Below, piece after piece: positions 44,601 through 56,775 of a DNA stretch of 60,000 nucleotides. This DNA is from Owenia fusiformis. Lineage: Eukaryota > Annelida > Polychaeta > Sabellida > Oweniidae. The notes under the pieces are model-generated. The model did not search any database and was not told the origin of the DNA. It saw only the letters and a list, made by a program, of their open reading frames with translations. Every line of letters begins with the position of its first letter. Within the stretch, counting starts at the first letter, position 1. The stretch covers positions 16,860,020-16,920,019 of the forward strand of contig CAIIXF020000012.1 in the NCBI GenBank assembly GCA_903813345.2, read 5' to 3'. The position numbers and the translations under genes were made by a program.

Positions 44601-46274
44601 ACAATTTACTATCACTGGTAGGAAAATCGAAGGGATTGGTCTATAAAAAGCATCTGTGTAAAAAAAGCGTCCATTACTTATTGATCACCCCTCGTATATA
44701 GAATGCACGAGGCGTTCAAAAGCAAAAGTTTGACCTTTTAGATTTAAAAAATATGCTTGCAATGTTGTCATCAGGGAGAAATGATAACTCCCAAGATTTA
44801 CTTACGGTGAACAAATACAATTGTGTGACTTGTTTACACTGTTTTATTTTAAGGGAAACCAAAATATGCAGACGAATCGAGAGTATTTTTTGAAAAAAAT
44901 CGAAGTGGCTTAAAGGGTGTCCATCCACAATCCTTTCTATTCACGTATACAACATTTAGATATAAGCATAAACATAAGTTTTAATTTCACTTATGGATGA
45001 AAACTCTAATTTCTCAAAACTTTGATTGAAACATGGGCTCATGCTACCGTCCTTGCATTTATAGAAACATTGTAGTGTAGCCCTGATGCCTTCTCTGCTT
45101 TCTCCTCTGATTTGCAAACATGACCACTTTGATGGTCTCAGGTTCATACCCATGAACTAATAACTAGAAACGTGTCCTTACTATTTATTGGAAATAACAA
45201 TCAATCCGATGTGATGGAGTTGCAATATTGAAGAGCGGAATTGTTCAAATGTGCAAGCTAGCTGTATTACATTTTTCACAACTCTGTATATTGGATAGCT
45301 GGATGTAAAATAATGACGGAAATCATAGTGATAACTGAAACTGAACTCTCCATTTACTCATAGGAAATAGCTTTTAATGATCTCGATCAATCTTATATTG
45401 TCAGACACAATACTGCATGGGAATATCCGGCAAGTTTTGCTTGATATGCAATAGCAAGGGAGATTGGAAACATATATGTACTATAGTAAGCAGCAGGTAC
45501 TTACCATACATCGAGACCATACATCGTGATTAAGATTTGACAAACAAGAAAAGGAAGTAAGTATAAATTGTTCTTAATAAATAGTTTTCAATATCGACCC
45601 TACACTTTGCGCAGTCTAGTTATAGAGTTATTAGAAGCTCTCTTTTAAGAAGCGAAGTCGAACGAATGCAAAGGGTATCGACTCAAACACGACAGATACA
45701 ACAATCGGGGTTAATACTGATGGATCTAGGAGTTAGTTCTGGGCAAAAAAGTTATGGATATTTAAAGTAGACTTCATTTTCAAAAATAGGCTGGTGAGAA
45801 TGGGCATTTTTGGAAAAATGACCCCCAACATTTGAAAAGCAGGCGTCGTATTTTGAAAACTTGTTCCAAAGTGTTGCGCCCTTAGCCCTTGTCAATTTTC
45901 CGTAAGTGCTTCCCTAGGCTTTGTATTATTGAACGGCTAACTTGTGATAGTAATGATTGTCCAATTATGATTGTACGAAATGGCTTGTGCACAGAGTAGA
46001 TAGGTCAAACTTAACTTGTCTCTGTTACTATTGTATGGATTATCTGATTATTCGGCCGCCGATGGTAATTCATCAGAACTGTGTTAATTGTAATGAGTAG
46101 ATGTGCCAATATGTAAATGATGTTTTGCATGAAACATTCTTATCAATGAGGATGAAATATCCTCGACAATTTTCTGTCAGTAATACCATAGGTTTTCATG
46201 AGTTGAAAGTCCATGGTAATACGTTATGCCTTCTCTAGTATTGTAGTATCACATCTTGGAAATAACACTATTAC
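44601..46274. other. Non-coding, nothing identified
   Basis: A short motif, AAGCGAAGTCGAACGAATGC near 45651, recurs in altered form near 51505. No gene seen. Confidence 0.4.
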
Positions 46275-46768
46275 CACTGGTCAGTATCGAGATGCGGTAA
46301 CGGCCGTTACCTTCTCATCTAAGATGGCGGACGGAAAGTGTCGATTTCGATATTTTTGGTTTTCGTCGAAATAAACTACTTTATAATTGACGTAATCCTT
46401 AGATATTTGAACTTGATGAGCCTTACATATTATGGAAACTTTGGAGTTTGACCATTTGTTCGTAAATCATACGTGGACGCAATAATTCAACTATATGTCA
46501 CACCGCTTAAGGGAACAAGGTAACTGGAAGTGCATGATACGATAACTGACACGTCTGTTTCCAAGATGATGCGGTTATTGTATGGAACTAATAATAGATA
46601 TCGTTTTGTTTCAGACCAAAATGATGCACTTCGCTATAATGTGCGCTATAATGTCAATTATAAAGTAGTTTAATTCGACGAAAACCAAAATATCGAAATC
46701 GACACTTTCCGTCCACCATCTTAGATGAAAAGGTAACGGCCGTTACCGCATCTTGATACTGACCAGTG
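46275..46768. mobile_element. 494-bp TIR element with 6-bp target duplication
   Basis: Terminal inverted repeats of about 120 bp start CACTGGTCAGTATC. Each holds the perfect 16-bp palindrome GGTAACGGCCGTTACC (46296-46311 and 46731-46746) and AAGATGGCGGACGGAAAGTG-type sequence. TATTAC flanks both ends (46269-46274 and 46769-46774). No open frame. Family unknown. Confidence 0.85.
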
Positions 46769-46774
46769 TATTAC

Positions 46775-47600
46775 GGCCCATGGCGATAGCCGCGCCTCCT
46801 TTGTCTTTATCCTTCTCTCGCAGAGGACAGATAAGAGGGACTCTGGCACACCAGAATGATCAAGGCCCATTGAATGTAGACTACTTTAAGATTTTGCATG
46901 GAACACCTAATTGCTTCTTATTACTGCCTTTGGGTGTTTCATTCAGTGGGACTTGATCATTTTGACCAATTCGAGTAGGAAGATAATAAGCCGCCTGTCC
47001 GTCCGTCTGTTCAAGCACAGTTCGAAAATGGTAATTAGGAGTATCGGAGAACAAGACCAATTCTCCAAAATGGTCATCTTACATACAACATGCTCTGGAC
47101 ATCATTCATCCACTCTGTTACTTCATTGGAGGACAACTGAAGTTGCATTTGGAGAATGGCACCATACCATAAGAAGTGTCAGGTTTTAATAATCTTCGGA
47201 TATTGAGTCATTTTATCATATTACTAGGTTTGTGAATGATAGAACTAAATCTAAAGAAATATCTTGGACCAACCTTAGCATCATTCGTGGTGGGAATAAA
47301 AAATCATTAAATGTTGAATATTGTGCTGATTTGATAACATGTTTTAACAATAGCGTGCAATCATTCTGCAACAAATAGTCTATCTAATGGCTTACTGATG
47401 TCCTCATCTACTGTGAAGTGAATATATTGATCGCTTTTTAGTACCAGTTACTCATCTATTCTCACTTGGTTTTTCTTGTCAGATGAGTTTAAACACAAAA
47501 ACAGACATTCAACAATTGATATCATTATTGAACAAGCACTGTCTACTTTATTTGATCCAATAAGTCTCGGATGCTTTTAATTTGGTCTATTGATACATGA
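46775..47600 (+). pseudogene. Possible decayed LINE remnant
   Basis: About 47220-47370 reads VNDRTKSKEISWTNLSII then KSLNVEYCADLITCFNN, reminiscent of the linker before a LINE RT domain. Near 47500-47540 a frame reads HRHSTIDIIIEQALSTLF-like sequence, similar to a GHST-type RT motif. Stops intervene. The match is weak. Confidence 0.3.
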
Positions 47601-48984
47601 AATGTCAAGATCTATTTCTCACAGAATTGATCTCAATATTATCACCAATGTTCCTCGTAGTATGAAACATTTGGGGATTACTTGAAGAGGCATGATATAT
47701 GATCGTAATCCTATAGTTTTCATTGAGAAATTTCTTTAAATAGACTAGATGCGAGTAGAAATAATCTTGATTTACGTCTTTAAATATCCAAAATTCAGTC
47801 AAAGCGATGTCATATTTGAAATCTGCATGTAAAAGTACATCTAGAAATATGGTTTCGAGAATTGTCTATCAACTTTGAAAATTTAAAATTTACAAAATCA
47901 CAAAACGTGAATTATCTTTTTTTGTATTGGACAGATAACATTTTCTTTTACTGGACATATTTTGATTTGCATAACTATTAGATACATAAGGGTTATATGA
48001 AAATTGAACAACTAAAACAAATGTCATTTAAGTTAAAGGATACTTTCGACTATACCCGCCATGTTATCTGACCCGAACGAGCTACCTGGTGGCGAATCTG
48101 GTAACTACCTACTCGCATCTGCGTTATTAGCCTATATTTTATTGCAGTCTGGGTGAATTTGTCCTGTTGTTGTTCCTTTTCGATTCCTTGTCATCACGTT
48201 TTAATTATTTTTTTATCTGTGAGTTTAAGAGTTTGTCTTCGTACTAGCTATTTCGTTCTTATAGTACCAATGCAAATGATAACTGCAAACATAACCTATA
48301 TGATACAGGGTGACCCCTGAAATTTTTTATTTTGTGATAACTTTTTTTTAATGCATACATTGGTGGAGATGCATGATTCAATTGTTCCTGAAATGCAACT
48401 AATGAATCTTCAGCGGTGTTTGAATAAGAAGGGTTAATAAACACTGGTAGGCCGAATTCTGGGTGAAAATTATGTTAAAAAACAACAACATTTACAACAA
48501 GTTCTTAAATGCGTGGGCTGAGTACGCCCAGATTTTCCAAAATCACACTTTTCTTGATGCTGCGTCAGCTTTTATCTTAATTTTATTTGTCTGATCTAAT
48601 AATTGATACTTCTAATAATCAATCTTTTGTCTGAAAGTTATTTCAGAATATACTTAACACCCAACCCTATGTGTTTCTCCGAAAGAAAGAATATACGTCA
48701 ATGTGGATAGGCATAACCAGACTATTATCAGTGTATAATGATTACAATTCTTATCTAACAATACCCCTTCCATACCTATTTTTCAAACCACCCTTTGTGC
48801 ATTTGTAATATTTATTGCTGTATTCCCTGTAGTGTTAATGTATCGATTCCGTTGCATTGATTGCAAAAATGTCACATTCTTTTGAAATAACCAACTTTTA
48901 TTATAAGAGCATGATTTGCTGAAAGATATAACCGTTTGACCAACGCAATAAGTCGTTGTTGGCTCACATGGTGAGCTATTGTAA
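47601..48984. other. Non-coding, nothing firm
   Basis: A TACAGGGTGACCCC motif at about 48304 resembles a transposon end, but no partner end is seen. Confidence 0.4.
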
Positions 48985-49280
48985 TCACTCACTTGTCTGT
49001 CCGTCTGTCACGTTTGAAAAACTCTGTTGATAGGACTTAAGTTATGTTTGTTCAACATCAATACAGAACCCCCCCCCCCCCCCCCTATGATTCGTGGTTC
49101 AAAAGCTCGCCTATTTTCAAAATGGCCTGCATTTTTGTCGCGCAAAGTTCACTTTTGGACCATTGATAGCTTTATAAATAATTCCAGGTGTCTTGCATTA
49201 TTAAAATCCATGTCAATGTAAAGAGTAGTTGTATGAAATAATTTTGTAACAAAAATTTGCCAAAAAAAGTAATTGGAATA
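48985..49280. repeat. Single copy of the 340-bp repeat unit, with poly-C run
   Basis: Matches a unit of the 34575-35530 array (AAAAGCTCGCCTATTTTCAA, CAGGTGTCTTGCATTAT). A run of 17 C sits at 49069-49085, where the other units have only a short CCCC tract. Confidence 0.75.
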
Positions 49281-52200
49281 TTTAATCTCAATAAGCGTTC
49301 ATAGTTTTCATTAATTTTTTAAGACTGACAGTCACATGGTATGATTTAATATAGCGATTTTCATCCGTCGCAGGGGTAATCAACGTTGGTTGGTTGAGTT
49401 CTGGACATTTCGTTCAGAGGCCCTAAAATTATGTTCATCTATATACACCATAGGTTTCAGTAATAGCTTCAGTTTGTTAGTGTTGCTTTATCTGTCTCGT
49501 CAACAAATATAATTATTCCTAATACAGTGTAATTACCACGCATATTGTATGTACATTACATGGGAAAGTTCAATTAGCTATAATTAATGGGAACCTGGTC
49601 TTAAAATTGCCTAGACTAAGTTAATTAGACACAGGGGTTATCATAACATTGGAAATAATCTGATTAGTCCAAGCGAAGTAGGCATTTTCCGTATGTAAAT
49701 GAAAGGAAATATCACTTCAAATTGAGGGATTTCTTGAGATTGTGCGTTAAGCTGTATTACTTACAGTATGCAGCTCTGCAATGTCAAGTCAATCATGCAA
49801 TATTTGCTGTGATTTGTTCTTATCATAGGATATTATATTTATGAAGGCATATAGGGAATATTGTGTTATGACTAGAAGCATAGGAGTTGTCATAACATTG
49901 TGAATATTAAGCAAGATATTCAGTTCTAAATTACAGAACAGCGTGGTAAGTCGTTTTTTGATGCTCGGACATTACATCTTTCTGTTTTTAAACCAGAGAC
50001 GGACCTGGAGACGGACTACATGTAAATAAAAAGGACGTGATTTCTCATGATGGTTGTATATGGAAGTATGCCCGTATGCTTGTTTAGAACAAAATGATGT
50101 TCGAATTGTTATAGGTTTTCACAGAATGTTAGTCTAAGCATGGGCTTTCAATTTGAAAGCCCATGGTCTAAGTCATACGGTAAGGTAAATTGCCATGACA
50201 TGACGCAGAGCACAATGTGAACAGTACAATAGGCGAACTGCCGATGAAACAGCGGCTTATGCAACACAACAACAATGACGATATAGAAAACTTGTAATAA
50301 AAAATGAAATAGGTTAATTTTTTAAACATGTGAATATTTACATGAGGGTATTAGGGTATGCAACTCTGTGTTATAAACATGAGAACTTCAAAATGAGCAG
50401 TGTCATCCTTACCTTTTTTTGATAATATTTCAAAGAGTTTTAGATAGATGTATATGTTTTAATATTATCTTAAAGAAAATCAATTTTGAATATGATTAAA
50501 GCATAAAACATGTTTAATCTCATTTAAAAGTAAACAAAAAACGATAAGAAAAAGAGGTATCAAAATGATCTTTTCAAATGTTACTGTGACTATTTGTGGG
50601 AGAATGCTCACTTTCATTATTGCCATAATCATGAAGAATTCCATTTCATATTAAATTATCAACATGTATGCACACAGTCATGTTTTTATTTTTGAGATAT
50701 TTCTTAAATCATACAAAAAAGTACAAAATAGATTTTTCTTGGAATGTGTACAGGAGGCATGCATTTTCTCTCTAATTATGAAAACCCAAAGCAATACTTA
50801 TGTATGAAATATGGGAAGTTGCAAATCCTTTGTTGAAGCCCATGCTTCTACTAATGAGATTCCATGCAGGGATTATTAATCAATTTCAATTATTTGAATA
50901 AGATTATTTGATATATTGCTAGCTTTATCTACGTATAATAATCATTACTACTTGCCTTCAGGGTCTCATGATTTTCTGTAATCATACTGCATTATGCTTT
51001 CAATTATCTACAGTAGAACTTATCGACACATTAAGAGTATTAGGTGATACCAAATCAATCCCTTGAAGGTGGTTGAATTTTTTGCTTAATAATGCACTAG
51101 AATGGTAAGTTCTGTTTGTGAACTACCTGTAAGTAGTAATCAGACAATCTGAAGGATGCCAGGAAGATTTTCCTGAAACTGAATTCGTTAATGAAGGTTC
51201 GGATGTCATAATAACAAAGGGCTAATATGCGATTTTTACATAAATGCTCTTTTCTCTACCAAAATGGTTTTAAATAGTGATTGATTTTGTAGTATCTTTT
51301 TACCGACTCCTCTCGTCTGAACGCAGTGAGACCGAATGTGCGAAGATGTTTATAGCATCGTGTAAAAAATCAGGTTATCTTTTTTAAACCAGTCATTGGA
51401 AAAGGGGAATGTTACTTTTTGTATGGCCATTCTTTCATATTAGGAGAAAGGGTACTCTGCGTGCAGAGTCTAGTTAAACTACAAGACGAAGCTCTCTGTT
51501 AAGAAGTGAAGTCAAACGAATGCAAAGGGTAGAGAACCCGGGGTAGAGAAAAGGCTTCATTTCAAGAAGAAATCGTGTTTCTTATCAAATAAGGCAAATT
51601 GGACGTTCTATAGTGATGGAATATAGAACGTGATTGTTGTAGATATGCAAAATGTCATATTGGCAATATGCGTGACTTTTCTCATAAAATACAATATTCT
51701 AGCATTATTAACGCCAAGGGATATCTAATAACAAACTGGATGATTTCAATAGATTGTATCGTATGTGTTCTGTACTTAGATTAGGTTTGTTGTATTATTG
51801 TATTACAAAGGAAACATCGTAATGGAAATGCATAATAAGAAAAATGAATGATTGATTTTTTAGATGATAGCAAAGAGAGGCAAAGCTGGAATTTAACCTC
51901 AACCATCACCAGAGATTATCGCATTCAGAATGATGTAAGTTTTCTCCCGGGAGTTTTCTTGAAACCTTTTGTTGAGTATAACTATATATGAATATGGGCT
52001 AAAATGAAAATTGGATTTAAAGATGAACAAATTCAATGAACAAATTCACAAAAATTGAAATTTATTATTTAAGTAAACATTTCAATTTGGTAGCTAATTT
52101 CGGGTCATTAAGATCTATAATCAGAACTAATTAAAATTGTATGATTATCTATCCAGTATTATGTGTATACTAGAATGTGTATTTTTATGTGATAGATATA

Positions 52201-53164
52201 TGTTTGATCAAGAGTTGAAAGGTGACACTTATACAGGTAACATTCAACATTTTGCCTCTTCTATTGACAGGTAGAACTTAGAACTAAAATATTGGATTAA
52301 ACAAACAATTCAGATTTGTGCAAACATTCTGTACTTTCATGCCATACATGTTCAACCAGTTATTTCACACAGGTATTTATTTCGATGTGTTGGGTCATAT
52401 TTATTTACCAACGGGGTTATTGATTATTTTAAGTCCTTAATTCATATATCACAGACTATGCCCTGTATATTCATAGGTAAGTAAGGGGTATGGAAGCTAA
52501 AATTAAATCTACTTTTCCATAGAGGTCCATGTTTTCTCTGATCACACTTACATGTATGATCTGTCGTGTTACGAAGGAAGGCAGACGAGAATTGTGAGGG
52601 GGTATTAACACAGGAGTATATAGGCCTAGTGCTAAGTTAGTAGAAATAAAATGGGGGTAGTGCTCCACAAGCCATGCTCCACAACAATATGTTACTAAAT
52701 AAATACACGGGGATAAAGCAGATACGATGATACAGTGAGCATTAGGGATCCATGCTGAGCTGAGCATACCACCGAGCTCGCTTGCATTAAGCCCCGTGAC
52801 ACAGTCGTGGTACCGTCGAGCAAGCACATGGTATCATCGGGCCTGCTTAACCCCCGTGAAATATAACCACACGATAGCAACATGAAAGGTTTGATTAAGC
52901 AGTATACTCTTCTATGCTTCCAGGTTCCCCGAGTGATGTACAGGTATGTGAAGACAACCATCTGCAGATTGGCAGCCTAGTTGGCGACCAACCATCAACA
53001 CAGGATATCACCAGCATATTATCAATAGTGAAGGTGATAGATGAACATATAGCATCTTATGGAAAAATCTGAATAATTCAACAAGGCACAAAAACACGTA
53101 TACTGTACTAAGTCTGAATGTAGGTCAAACGACAATAACGTGTTTTAACTCACGGTGCAACAAG
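49281..53164. other. Long intergenic stretch upstream of the copine-domain gene
   Basis: No coding exon recognised. A palindrome with 13-base arms CATGGGCTTTCAA / TTGAAAGCCCATG lies at 50139-50165; half-copies occur near 36351 and 54814. At about 52760-52860 a GC-richer patch holds two related ~50-bp blocks (TGGTACCGTCGAGC / TGGTATCATCGGGC). Confidence 0.45.
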
Positions 53165-54139
53165 ATGTTATCTCTTGCATTGTACATCCTGGCGGTTCTT
53201 GTTGGATTGATCCTCATTTGGTTTTTTGATCCTCATGAGAAAGAGAAAAATGACACTGATTTTGTGGAAGGACGTGCAAACCGTAAAGCACGTCACGACT
53301 ATCGCCAAAGCAGTATATTCGCAGTCCTGGGATTAAGTCGAGAAGAAATCTTACATTTTACAGCATTCCGTGATCACTTTCATAGCTTTGAGGAGGTTAT
53401 TGGAGCGTGCAAGAGAGCCGGTTTGGAAAAAAGTCACCTGATCATTGGTGTTGATTTTACGGCAAGTAACGAATGGCAGGGGAGAAAAACATTCAGTGGG
53501 AACTGCCTTCATAAAATTTCCGGCTCCAGAATCTCTAATCCATACCAGAAAGTGATAAGCATATTAGGACAAACGATCTCCGCTTTTGACGATGATTCGC
53601 TCATCCCAGCTTATGGGTTTGGGGACGTCATGACTCAAGACCAAGATGTGTTCCCATTTAAGCCAGACAGTTCCTCGTGCCAGGACTTTCATGAAGTTTT
53701 GGAGTATTACAATGATATCGCAAGAACTGTTACCCTAGGGGGCCCTACCAATTTTGCCCCTTTAATCTATCGTGCCATGGACATTGTGAGAGACACCGAG
53801 GAGTACCACATTTTAGTGATCATTGCGGATGGTCAGGTCACCGAAGAGGACCATACAATACAAGCCATTGTAAAGGCAAGTCTTTGTGCTTTGAGTATAA
53901 TTGTGGTCGGAGTTGGTGATGGACCATGGGAAATCATGGAAGAATTTGACGATCGTCTTCCAAGGCGAAAATTTGATAATTTCCAGTTTATTGATTATCA
54001 TAAAATTACCCATAAGGCTAAGAATCCTGAGACAGCACTTGCACTTCATGCGATGATGGAAATTCCAGATCAGTATAAAGCAATCAAACAATTGGGATAT
54101 TTACAGAATTTGCGAGAGAACACAGACCTGGTACATTAA
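53165..54139 (+). CDS. Membrane-anchored copine/VWA-domain protein (RGLG-like, no RING)
   Basis: A 324-residue open frame without introns, ATG to TAA. Residues 3-21 form a hydrophobic segment (LALYILAVLVGLILIWFF), probably a signal anchor. Residues about 50-305 form a copine-type VWA domain. The metal-site motif is D97-F-T99-A-S101 within GVDFTASNEW. Supporting motifs are LIPAYGFGD (147-154), GGPTNFAPLI (192-201, with Thr195 as a likely metal ligand), IIADGQVT (219-226) and MMEIPDQY (297-304). The order matches the copine domain of plant and invertebrate RGLG proteins. The C-terminal RING finger of RGLG ligases is absent, as are the C2 domains of true copines, so ubiquitin-ligase activity is not supported. 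A role as a membrane-tethered metal-dependent adhesion or scaffold domain is inference. AATAAA lies 60 bases past the stop. Confidence 0.9.
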   Translation: MLSLALYILAVLVGLILIWFFDPHEKEKNDTDFVEGRANRKARHDYRQSSIFAVLGLSREEILHFTAFRDHFHSFEEVIGACKRAGLEKSHLIIGVDFTASNEWQGRKTFSGNCLHKISGSRISNPYQKVISILGQTISAFDDDSLIPAYGFGDVMTQDQDVFPFKPDSSSCQDFHEVLEYYNDIARTVTLGGPTNFAPLIYRAMDIVRDTEEYHILVIIADGQVTEEDHTIQAIVKASLCALSIIVVGVGDGPWEIMEEFDDRLPRRKFDNFQFIDYHKITHKAKNPETALALHAMMEIPDQYKAIKQLGYLQNLRENTDLVH

Positions 54140-54198
54140 CAAGTGGTCTCCCCAAAGTTTCGGGTGCAAGTAGTTGCTATTGAAATTGTATACTACAC

Positions 54199-54204
54199 AA
54201 TAAA
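54199..54204 (+). terminator. Poly(A) signal AATAAA of the copine-domain gene
   Basis: Canonical hexamer 60 bases after the stop codon at 54139. Confidence 0.55.
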
Positions 54205-56528
54205 TTAGTCAAACTGAAAGTGGCACATATCAAATCATAAAATGCCCTTTTCACATCAAAGCTGCAAAACCTTTTTAAAGTCTTTATAACTTAAATTATT
54301 GTATTGTGGTAACCCACCAAGAAACCCATGATCAAATCATACACCAAGTTCATTCTTGATCTCAATCTGCATGTACGTAGTTGAGCATTTTATGTATTCA
54401 CTATATGCTAATGTAACACGATTATGTTGTCTTGAGGTTTATAATCTTGCTATTATATTGATGAGGATTCATATCAGATAGCCTGATAGTTGTTGTTTCT
54501 ATTGCCATGGTGCATCAGATAGAAATGCTTTATGTTATAGGCATTAGGATCTCATCCACGTGCCTTCATTTATTTATCTGAGTATGGTAAGTCTGATAAT
54601 CCATGATAATGGTATATATCGCCGTGGTAATAGTTATAGTATTGCATCCCATAGCAATACAATATGTTGCCATGATAACATCACGTTACATCAAAATATT
54701 TTATTCTTTAAATGTTATTTTTAAAGAATAAAGGATATTCTAAAATTAAGTAATTTAATGATTGATTAATAATTTTAATTATTTTTAAATCTCTTAAATA
54801 CTATATTCTAGCATGGGCTTTCAACCCGTAATTCTAGTAATCAAGGCATTACTACTAACATGCAAAATGTCACCATCTGCCATTTATTACAGACGCCGAC
54901 CACCGAAAGCCAAACGCCTACCGTCGTCTAAATAAGTTTGAGACTATCACAAAAAGTCACCACTTGTTTTGACATAAACACCTGAGGTGGTTTTGACTTT
55001 TCTGATACATATCAATTTGTACTCTGAACCGTTACCTCTGTAGAACTTGTAACTAATCATTGACTGAAGGGGGGCTCTTAGGCCGATTGGAAATGTTCTG
55101 GAATATCCCAAATTAAACAGCATCGAATCGAGTAAAACTAGAAAATTGCAACTCAACGGAGTAACAAATCCGAACAAACAAATTACTTATGAATCTGAAA
55201 ACATAATATTTCAGTGTAATATAGCCATCTCCTTTATTGAGAATTCTCGCGTTATGTAGCTATTTTGTTCTGCAAGCACCAATAAGTGAAATGAAACAAT
55301 TGTGATTTACTCTAAAATGAAATACCTTTAATTTAGCATAATGCACCCATACTTTACAGAGATCTTGGAAAAATATTTTTCCAAGTAAAACTATTCACCA
55401 ATCAAATCATCCATACACTAGTATGCGTTATTTTCCGCACAGGCTGACGGATGGATTGAGGGCTTTTCTGTCCGTTACAAACTCTGTTCGTTGGGATAAT
55501 TACAGAATTCATACATGATTGGACAATCTGTTTCATAGACAAAAAAACAATTTCTCCAAAACGAGGAAAAGGATGAGCTGGGACTAGTGGTGAATGGCAA
55601 TAATAATCTACGCACCTTAATGGACATTTTTTGCCGAAACAATATCTATGAGTAAATATGAAAGTAAAGTTAACGTTTTAGTAAAATGTTAATGTTACTG
55701 TGGTGTCATCATTTCAACAATGTGTTACCATGCAAAATGTCACCGCCTGCCATTTGTTACAGACGCCGATCACAAACAGTGCTACAGATGCCAAACACCA
55801 AACACAGTCCATAAAAATGTTGAAGACAAAAGAGAAAATGAACAACTAATATGAACCTATGAACTTATAAAATCTCCTAAATATCAACGACGTCTATCTC
55901 GATAGACGTCCTTGTAAATATTAAACAATTTCAACCAAAATGCTTATCATTCCCTTGACTGTTCCAGAATATTAATTGGTTTGAACTTTTGACAAGGCCA
56001 GTCAGTCCCATTCACCCAATGGTCATCCTTTTTCATATATTAACAATTAAGAATTAGTTCAGTGTTCATCTTTAATGATATATTTGCATAAAATGAACTA
56101 CACCATGTCTAACTGTTATAATCATATTCAATAGTTGGTTATTTACACTACAGTATGTTTTATGATTTATGTATACCCATGCATATAAATAAATATATAT
56201 ATATAACATTTTTAAAAAATAATAAAATTCAACAAATATTGGAATTAACTCTATGGTACACTGTAAGAGAATGTCCAACTGTCTCAAAATGGAGTAGTTC
56301 TATTGAGGACACAAATAAACTTCTTCGATAAATCCTAGAATAGAATTTAATCCTACAGTATATCTGCCATGATGTATGAATGACGTCACAATCAACCAAT
56401 AGGAGACACTGATTTACTGGATTGTTCCATTGCGCTATCATCATTTCCTTACATTGTACTATAGAGTGAAAAAATACATTTTCACAAAATGGCACAAATG
56501 ATCATATATCTGTCACATCATATTCATT
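54205..56528. repeat. Intergenic, with a direct repeat and small hairpins
   Basis: ATGCAAAATGTCACC..CTGCCATTT.TTACAGACGCCGA occurs at about 54858 and about 55731. A 9-bp hairpin (GACGTCTAT / ATAGACGTC) lies at 55889-55910, and ATTCTTTAAA / TTTAAAGAAT near 54702-54728. No gene. Confidence 0.5.
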
Positions 56529-56539
56529 TTAATGATTGA

Positions 56540-56775
56540 TACATTTTTCTATATGATTCAACATATAAATATCTGATGTGACATATGCACAAATGATGTG
56601 AACACATGATGTGACATAAGAACACATGATGGGACATGTGAACATCTGATTTGACATAAACATATGACATGACATGTAAACATATGATGTAAGATTTAAA
56701 TAATGTGTCACATAAACATGTAATGTTTCATGTAAACATGTAATGTCACATGTATGATGTGACATAAACATATGA
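56540..56775. repeat. Imperfect ~18-bp minisatellite (ACATATGATGTGACATAA)
   Basis: About a dozen variable units of ATGATGTGACATAAACAT with CATATG and CATGT variants. Because GTGACAT and ATGTCAC both occur, it can pair with itself. Confidence 0.75.

Noticed and set aside
52471-52961. Overlapping minus-strand frames in a GC-richer patch
   Set aside because: Explained by a short duplicated GC-rich block; no recognisable protein.
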